Assembly: GCA_964633825.1 (NCBI GenBank)
Contig: CAZWHE010000138.1
Location: 1-10,910 of the forward strand
Reading direction: 5' to 3'
DNA length: 10,910 nt
DNA from: CAZWHE01 sp964633825
Lineage (GTDB): Bacteria; Planctomycetota; B15-G4; CAYZWU01
Notes under the pieces: model-generated
The model's database searches: none
What the model was told of the DNA's origin: nothing
What the model saw: only the letters and a program-made list of their open reading frames with translations
Position numbers and translations under genes: made by a program
Shown here: positions 7,602 through 10,910 of the stretch, piece after piece
Position numbering within the stretch: position 1 is the stretch's first letter
How the letters are laid out: each line of letters starts with the position of its first letter

Positions 7602-7802
7602 ATGACGAAACTCAAGACGAAGAAATCTGTCAAGAAGAGAATGAGAACGACCAAAACCGGCAAGGTCAAGATGAACAAGGCCGGACGTCGTCACCTATTG
7701 TCCAATAAGAGTGGAAAACGGAGACGTCATCTCCGGAAACAATGCATGGTTTCAGGGGCGCAGGCCAAGCTGATGGCCGATCTGCTTGCCCCTGGGAAAT
7801 AG
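7602..7802 (+). CDS. rpmI: 50S ribosomal protein bL35
   Basis: Encodes a 66-residue, very basic large-subunit protein. The sequence MTKLKTKKSVKKRMRTTKTGKVKMNKAGRRHLLSNKSGKRRRHL shows the bL35 hallmarks: K-T-K-K-S/A near the start, a central G-K-(I/V)-x-x-x-x-A-G-x-x-H, and a basic K-S-G/x-K-R-x-R-x-L. ATG 7602 gives the normal length. The frame stays open upstream to TTG 7542, but those 20 residues do not belong to the family. Upstream there is AAGGG (7587-7591) and GCGAG closer in, a moderate ribosome-binding site. A leader of 119 bases separates it from infC and is likely the site of translational control shared with rplT. Confidence 0.96.
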   Translation: MTKLKTKKSVKKRMRTTKTGKVKMNKAGRRHLLSNKSGKRRRHLRKQCMVSGAQAKLMADLLAPGK

Positions 7803-7899
7803 CGCTTTCCAACCCCTCTCCCCCCGCAGAACCCTGAGTCGGGAACGCATTTTGAAGGGGAGTTGTCAACAGTCTTCCAAGCCTGTGAGGTAATTGAGA

Positions 7900-8268
7900 A
7901 TGGTCAGAGTGAAAAGAGGCAAGGCGGGCCATAGGCGCCACAAAAAGGTCCTGAAGGCCGCAAAGGGATTCAGGGGAGGACGGAGCAAGCTCTTCCGGAC
8001 CGCAAAGGAGACACTACTCAGGGCCGGGGCCTTCGCTTATCGCGACAGAAAAAAGAGGAAGAGAGATTTCAGACGCCTCTGGATTCTTCGGATCAATGCC
8101 GCTTCACGGGATAAAGGCCTCAGCTACAGCCGCTTCATCGATGGACTGAACAAGGCCGGGATCAAGCTTAACAGAAAAATGCTTTCCGAGCTGGCGATCT
8201 CCGATTCCAAAGCATTCGAGGAGCTGGTTGATAAAGCCCGCGGCGCCTTGAAACAATCGACCTCTTGA
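7900..8268 (+). CDS. rplT: 50S ribosomal protein bL20
   Basis: Encodes the 122-residue L20 protein, which binds 23S rRNA early and is needed for large-subunit assembly. In several bacteria it also represses its own operon. The long basic N-terminal extension (VKRGKAGHRRHKKVLKAAKGFRGGRSKLFRTAKE) and the globular part (YRDRKKRKRDFRRLWILRINAASRDKGLSYSRFIDGL...LNRKMLSELA) are both intact. ATG 7900 follows GTGAGG (7885-7890) at nine bases. A TTG at 7894 is less likely. The 97-base spacer after rpmI is C-rich, and CAACCCC (7810-7816) could pair with GGGGAGTTG (7857-7865) with one bulge, a weak hint of further leader structure. The usual next genes, pheS and pheT, are absent; a 6S RNA gene follows instead. 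Confidence 0.97.
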   Translation: MVRVKRGKAGHRRHKKVLKAAKGFRGGRSKLFRTAKETLLRAGAFAYRDRKKRKRDFRRLWILRINAASRDKGLSYSRFIDGLNKAGIKLNRKMLSELAISDSKAFEELVDKARGALKQSTS

Positions 8269-8348
8269 GGAATCGAAAGGCCGGCTTTTATTTTCAAGAC
8301 CGATGTGTCCGATTGGAAATCGTGCGCTTGGAAATAATAAAATAATAC

Positions 8349-8377
8349 TTGCAAATCATGCTCTTCGGGTTTATCAT
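8349..8377 (+). promoter_or_regulatory. Sigma-70 type promoter of the 6S RNA gene
   Basis: TTGCAA (8349-8354) and TATCAT (8372-8377) are separated by exactly 17 bases. The -10 matches the consensus at five of six positions and the -35 at four. The A/T-rich stretch just upstream (8331-8347) could act as an UP element. Transcription would start near 8384, just before the closing stem of the RNA, which independently supports the call. Confidence 0.65.
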
Positions 8378-8383
8378 TAATTT

Positions 8384-8573
8384 AGAAATTGACCTCTGCC
8401 TTGTTCGTTGAAAGAAGATAATTTTGAACCAAAACCTGTGAAAGGGTTCTGGTGTCCTATCACAATGATGGTTCCCGCCGTTGGCCGGAATCTGAAGGGT
8501 GAATAGGCAGGAACCCACGTTGCTCATAGGTTCGAATTACTTCTTATTAAACGGCATCGGGTGGAGGTTTCTT
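8384..8573 (+). ncRNA. ssrS: 6S RNA, RNA polymerase regulator
   Basis: 6S RNA binds the housekeeping RNA polymerase holoenzyme by mimicking an open promoter and lowers transcription in stationary phase. The ends close by a stem of about ten pairs, ACCTCTGCCT (8392-8401) with GGGTGGAGGT (8559-8568), including G-U pairs. Just inside are TGTTCG (8402-8407) and CGGCATC (8552-8558), the conserved pair of elements also seen in Escherichia coli 6S RNA. GAACC (8426-8430) pairs with GGTTC (8529-8533), GGGTTC (8444-8449) with GAACCC (8511-8516), CCTATCAC (8456-8463) with GTGAATAGG (8499-8507, bulged A), and GGTTCC with GGAATC at the tip. This gives one long rod with an internal open region. Length (about 190 nt), promoter and terminator all fit. 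The exact ends are estimates. Confidence 0.85.
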
Positions 8574-8591
8574 ATTTGGGCTTTTCCTTTC

Positions 8592-8620
8592 AGCTTGTCA
8601 AAGGGTCGACAAGCTTTTTT
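8592..8620 (+). terminator. Rho-independent terminator after 6S RNA
   Basis: AGCTTGTC (8592-8599) pairs perfectly with GACAAGCT (8608-8615) around an eight-base loop and runs straight into T's (8615-8620), followed by a further T-rich stretch. This is a strong intrinsic terminator on the + strand. It separates the 6S RNA unit from the L,D-transpeptidase gene that begins 80 bases later, although partial readthrough could still feed that gene. Confidence 0.88.
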
Positions 8621-8700
8621 CTTTTCCTCCACATCCCTCTTGTGTAAACTTCACTCCATAAAGGCGGTTCCAGTCGAAATACCCCAATCCTGGAGAGATG

Positions 8701-9819
8701 ATGAAGTTCATCGCTTTTATTATCCTTGTAATCGCGATAGGTTGTTTCATCTTTTGGGATGATCTTTTCACTGATAGTGCAAATGAAATAGGAAAGAGTG
8801 ACGGTATCATCTTTATTGATGAAACACTCGACCAGGACATCGATGAAATAGAAAACAACGGAGCCCGAGGAGCTCATAGGTCAGAAACGCCTGTCACAGA
8901 ATCATCCCACATCGATAATGTTCACATTCTTATTGGGCAGGAAAGATGGCAGGATGCCTTGGAGCTTCTCGAATCAAGAAAAACCAACGGTTCTCTGTCC
9001 GATTCTGAGCTGGTGCTTTTATATCAATGTCTGTCCCATTTGGGGCGCGGAAGGGAAATGACCTCTGTTCTGCAGCAGCTCTTCGACCGGCCTTTACTTT
9101 CCAAAAACATGATCGATGCCGCCTTTTCCGAGTTGGAAAGGCTGGATTCAAATGTGGGAAAGCGTGCCTTATTGGGAAAGATGGTCAAGGGATTCGGGCT
9201 TCTCGAAAATCACGAAGTCGACAAGGTTATCGCGGTTACGTCAGATCTGAATCGGATGGCGCCCGAGTCACTTTCCGGGCTTTACAATTCCGAAAATTAC
9301 ACGATACAACCGAACGATAGCCTCTGGAAGGTCAGTCGTGAATACAACCGCCGAAAGAAACTCAATGTGGAAGTCGGAGTCATCAGGTTTTTAAACGGCA
9401 TCAAAGGGAACAGAATTCATCCAGGCCGATCTATCAAGCTTCCGACTGAAAAGATCACGATCAAGGTTTGGAAGAAATCATGGATGCTCTGTGTATTTCT
9501 AGGAGATACGTTAATAGCTGCATATAAAGTCGGTCTGGGGAAAGACGGATCGACACCGACCGGTGAATTCATCGTTGAAAACAAACTCGAGAACCCCTTC
9601 TGGCGCGGACTGCCTCCGGAAGATCCCGAAAACATACTCGGTTCTCGCTGGCTTGGTTTTAAAGATACTCTCGATCATCAGGGGTATGGAATTCATGGAA
9701 CAAAGAATCCTGAATCGATCGGGAAGAATATGTCTGAGGGATGCATCCGCCTTCGCAATGATGATGTGGAGAGCCTCTTTGAACTTGTTGCGAGTGGAAC
9801 AGTTGTCGAGATCTTATAG
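8701..9819 (+). CDS. Membrane-anchored LysM / YkuD L,D-transpeptidase
   Basis: Likely a periplasmic enzyme that forms 3-3 cross-links in peptidoglycan or attaches proteins to it. There is a hydrophobic N-terminal segment (about 3-19), a variable acidic linker, a helical region that looks TPR-like (about 80-190; WQDALELLESRK...LVLLYQCLSHLGRG), a LysM domain (about 199-247; NYTIQPNDSLWKVSREYN...GRSIKLP) and a C-terminal YkuD catalytic domain (about 250-372). The active-site motif is complete: His332 in IHGTK, then SEGCIRL with Ser345, Cys348 and Arg350. I prefer ATG 8701 over ATG 8698 because GGAG (8692-8695) is only two bases from the latter. AIGC at residues 12-15 resembles a weak lipobox, but a transmembrane anchor is equally possible. 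No promoter is evident. Its stop overlaps the 3' end of the opposing gene. Confidence 0.93.
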   Translation: MKFIAFIILVIAIGCFIFWDDLFTDSANEIGKSDGIIFIDETLDQDIDEIENNGARGAHRSETPVTESSHIDNVHILIGQERWQDALELLESRKTNGSLSDSELVLLYQCLSHLGRGREMTSVLQQLFDRPLLSKNMIDAAFSELERLDSNVGKRALLGKMVKGFGLLENHEVDKVIAVTSDLNRMAPESLSGLYNSENYTIQPNDSLWKVSREYNRRKKLNVEVGVIRFLNGIKGNRIHPGRSIKLPTEKITIKVWKKSWMLCVFLGDTLIAAYKVGLGKDGSTPTGEFIVENKLENPFWRGLPPEDPENILGSRWLGFKDTLDHQGYGIHGTKNPESIGKNMSEGCIRLRNDDVESLFELVASGTVVEIL

Positions 9820-10497
9820 GTACGCGCCGGGATTTTCGATCACTTCCAGAGGCAAGCCGATCCCTTTAACAATAACCTCTCCGCAATAGCGCTGTCCCTC
9901 TTTGTTCAATAATCCCTTTTTGGGAAAAGCGAATGTGACTGTGCGCTGTGCTTTGATCGCAGTACCTAGGGGAAGGCCGCTGTCGGAATCGAGCCCTGAA
10001 GGAACGTCCACGGCGGTTACGTCATACTCCCGGCTGTTAATCCCATCGAAGAGCTCCCCGTACCAGCCTCGCACATCAGATGAAAGTCCCGTTCCGAAAA
10101 CGGCATCAACGAGACGGGTCGGAGAAACAGCGTCAATTCTTTCCAGCGCATGATCTGCAGACTCTGCTTCAAAGATGGGGATTCCCATTTTTATTGCAAT
10201 GCGGGCGTTTGTTTCTGCGTCGGATCCAGGCCTGATTTGATCAACACGGCCGGTAAAAACGATCTCAACACGCAGTCGATTATTGTGTAAGTGGCGAGCT
10301 GCCGCCAAGCCATCACCGCCGTTGTTTCCTCGGCCGCACAAGAAGAGGAATTTTTCCTTTTGCGTCTTGCTGAGAGACAGGAGTACTTCAGCGAGTCCGA
10401 GTGAAGCATGCTCCATAAGCAGAATTCCCGGAATTGAAAACGCGTCTTGTGCAATCAGGTCTAACTTCCTGACATCATTAGTATTAAGGGGATTCAT
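9814..10497 (-). CDS. nnrE: NAD(P)H-hydrate epimerase (YjeF N-terminal domain protein)
   Basis: Encodes a 227-residue enzyme that interconverts the R and S forms of damaged, hydrated NAD(P)H so that a dehydratase can repair it. Motifs of the family are clear: LLMEHASLGLAEVL (about 26-40; most members have MENAG), the phosphate-binding GRGNNGGDGLAAARHL (55-70), VDAVFGTGL (130-138) and AVDVPSGLDSDSG (162-174). It is the stand-alone epimerase; many bacteria have it fused to the ADP/ATP-dependent dehydratase (NnrD), which is not encoded here. ATG 10497 (complement) is preceded on the minus strand by AGGA with six bases between. Its stop overlaps the L,D-transpeptidase stop by six bases, so the two genes converge with no room for a terminator between them. 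Confidence 0.95.
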   Translation of the reverse strand: MNPLNTNDVRKLDLIAQDAFSIPGILLMEHASLGLAEVLLSLSKTQKEKFLFLCGRGNNGGDGLAAARHLHNNRLRVEIVFTGRVDQIRPGSDAETNARIAIKMGIPIFEAESADHALERIDAVSPTRLVDAVFGTGLSSDVRGWYGELFDGINSREYDVTAVDVPSGLDSDSGLPLGTAIKAQRTVTFAFPKKGLLNKEGQRYCGEVIVKGIGLPLEVIENPGAYL

Positions 10498-10576
10498 ATT
10501 TTATCCTGATTTTAGCGGGTGAGAGATTGCAATCCCAATCTGAAATGAGTAATATGGGTAGTTCGCGAGCGGTTAT

Positions 10577-10606
10577 ATTATCAAACATCTATTCTTGGGT
10601 GAGCAA
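10577..10606 (-). promoter_or_regulatory. Candidate promoter of nnrE
   Basis: On the minus strand TTGCTC (10606-10601) and GATAAT (10582-10577) are separated by 18 bases, a moderate sigma-70 type promoter. Transcription would begin near 10570 and give a leader of about 70 bases. The -35 lies inside the left arm of the inverted repeat at 10600-10634, back to back with the rRNA promoter. The call is by motif only. Confidence 0.3.
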
Positions 10607-10634
10607 AAAAACTTTAGAAAATTGAGTTTGCTCA
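10600..10634. repeat. Perfect 8-bp inverted repeat between divergent promoters
   Basis: TGAGCAAA (10600-10607) and TTTGCTCA (10627-10634) are exact reverse complements separated by 19 A/T-rich bases. The right arm directly abuts the rRNA -35 hexamer (10635) and the left arm overlaps the candidate nnrE -35. It could be a protein-binding site for control of the rRNA promoter, or a stem acting as a terminator on the minus strand, where a T-run lies between the arms. Confidence 0.6.
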
Positions 10635-10663
10635 TTGACGAGGTTTGACGATTAGCGTATACA
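10635..10663 (+). promoter_or_regulatory. Ribosomal RNA operon promoter
   Basis: TTGACG (10635-10640) and TATACA (10658-10663) are spaced by exactly 17 bases. The -35 matches consensus at five of six positions. An A/T-rich stretch upstream (10606-10629) is placed as an UP element would be. Transcription would begin near 10670 and yield a leader of about 185 bases before 16S rRNA, a normal size. A second TTGACG at 10645-10650 lies too close to this -10 to serve it. Confidence 0.65.
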
Positions 10664-10669
10664 TTGCGC

Positions 10670-10854
10670 TTTTCATCTTTGGATTGAAAAAATACGTTCT
10701 GGAACAGATTCGTTTCCGGAGCGAGATCTGAGTTCGATCTTTGACAAAGTAGCCTGTGCATGCGGGTGTGTGAGCGGTATCAATTTCTTTGATATCGTAC
10801 AAAGGAAACATTGTTTCCACAAAATTCAGTTTTCAAGCACTTCAAAAGTAAGAA
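10670..10854 (+). other. rRNA operon leader with boxA-like element and hairpins
   Basis: GATCTTTGACAAA (10736-10748) resembles the rRNA boxA antitermination element (Escherichia coli TGCTCTTTAACA). Nearby hairpins are CAGATTCG with CGAGATCTG (10705-10712, 10722-10730, one bulge), CGGTATCAA with TTGATATCG (10775-10783, 10789-10797, nine pairs with one G-U) and GGAAAC with GTTTCC (10804-10809, 10813-10818). Such structures suit an antiterminated and RNase-processed rRNA leader. The exact processing sites cannot be seen. Confidence 0.55.
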
Positions 10855-10910
10855 CTTATGAAGGGTTTGATCCTGGCTCAGAACGAACGCTGGCGGCGTG
10901 GATTAGGCAT
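10855..10910 (+). rRNA. rrs: 16S ribosomal RNA, 5' end only
   Basis: TGAAGGGTTTGATCCTGGCTC, CAGAACGAACGCTGGCGGCG is the near-universal start of bacterial 16S rRNA (the 27F primer region). Aligning to Escherichia coli, where the G of TGAAG is base 6, puts base 1 near 10855. Only about 56 bases are inside the window. The last visible bases, GTGGATTAGGCAT, differ from the proteobacterial GCCTAACACAT and resemble planctomycete/PVC-like and some uncultivated lineages, which I offer as a hint only. Confidence 0.97.

Noticed and set aside
8274..8296. Possible rplT terminator (AAAGGCCGGCTTTTATTTT)
   Set aside because: The stem would be only four pairs (AAAG/CTTT) with a five-base loop, too weak to call, although the T-rich tail is suggestive.
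8499..8762. Open frame of 87 codons across the 6S RNA 3' half
   Set aside because: It crosses the 6S RNA, its terminator and the start of the L,D-transpeptidase gene, so it is not a plausible protein gene.
7522..10818. Same GGAAAC-N3-GTTTCC hairpin at 7522-7536 and 10804-10818
   Set aside because: The 6-bp stem is short, loops and surroundings differ, and two occurrences in a 10.9-kb window are not enough to call a repeat family.
1..10910. Mobile element, CRISPR array, defence or biosynthetic system
   Set aside because: All long open frames on either strand are accounted for by core genes. No transposase, integrase, repeat-spacer pattern or accessory cluster is visible.

Overview
This window is ordinary bacterial core-genome sequence, about 10.9 kb with dense coding. 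It carries seven complete translation or ATP-synthase genes in two well-known orders, a cell-wall enzyme gene, a metabolite-repair gene, a 6S RNA gene found from its sequence and fold, and the first bases of a 16S rRNA gene. The host is a bacterium, probably with a Gram-negative type envelope (inferred from the cell-wall enzyme family). The 16S start reads GCGTGGATTAGGCAT, which I associate with planctomycete/PVC-like or uncultivated lineages more than with typical Proteobacteria. With only 56 bases of 16S, this placement is tentative.

Layout. Positions 1-2840 (+) are the 3' end of an F1Fo ATP synthase operon: the last codons of atpA, then atpG, atpD and atpC. A 287-base spacer follows, with a strong nested hairpin/terminator (2891-2967) and a probable extended -10 promoter. 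aspS (3128-4918, +) and thrS (5011-6924, +) are next, with thrS leading the classical thrS-infC-rpmI-rplT translation cluster (to 8268). infC appears to start at a rare ACG codon at 6970, behind a perfect Shine-Dalgarno sequence. The infC-rpmI spacer can form two mutually exclusive hairpins and is a candidate site for L20 autoregulation.

The gap between rplT and the next gene (8269-8700) holds a complete 6S RNA transcription unit: promoter, roughly 190-nt RNA with the typical closing stem and central bulge, and a Rho-independent terminator. Next come a membrane-anchored LysM/YkuD L,D-transpeptidase (8701-9819, +) and a convergent, slightly overlapping NAD(P)HX epimerase (nnrE, 9814-10497, -). 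The last 400 bases are a divergent promoter region: an rRNA promoter (TTGACG-17-TATACA), a structured leader with a boxA-like element, and the 16S rRNA 5' end at about 10855.

The genes serve energy conversion (F1 gamma, beta and epsilon), tRNA charging (Asp, Thr), initiation (IF3), ribosome structure (bL35, bL20, 16S) and RNA polymerase control (6S RNA). I found no mobile element, CRISPR array, defence system or novel multi-gene system. The points worth a second look are regulatory or translational: the ACG start of infC, the 6S RNA, the structured leaders and the inverted repeat between the divergent nnrE and rRNA promoters.
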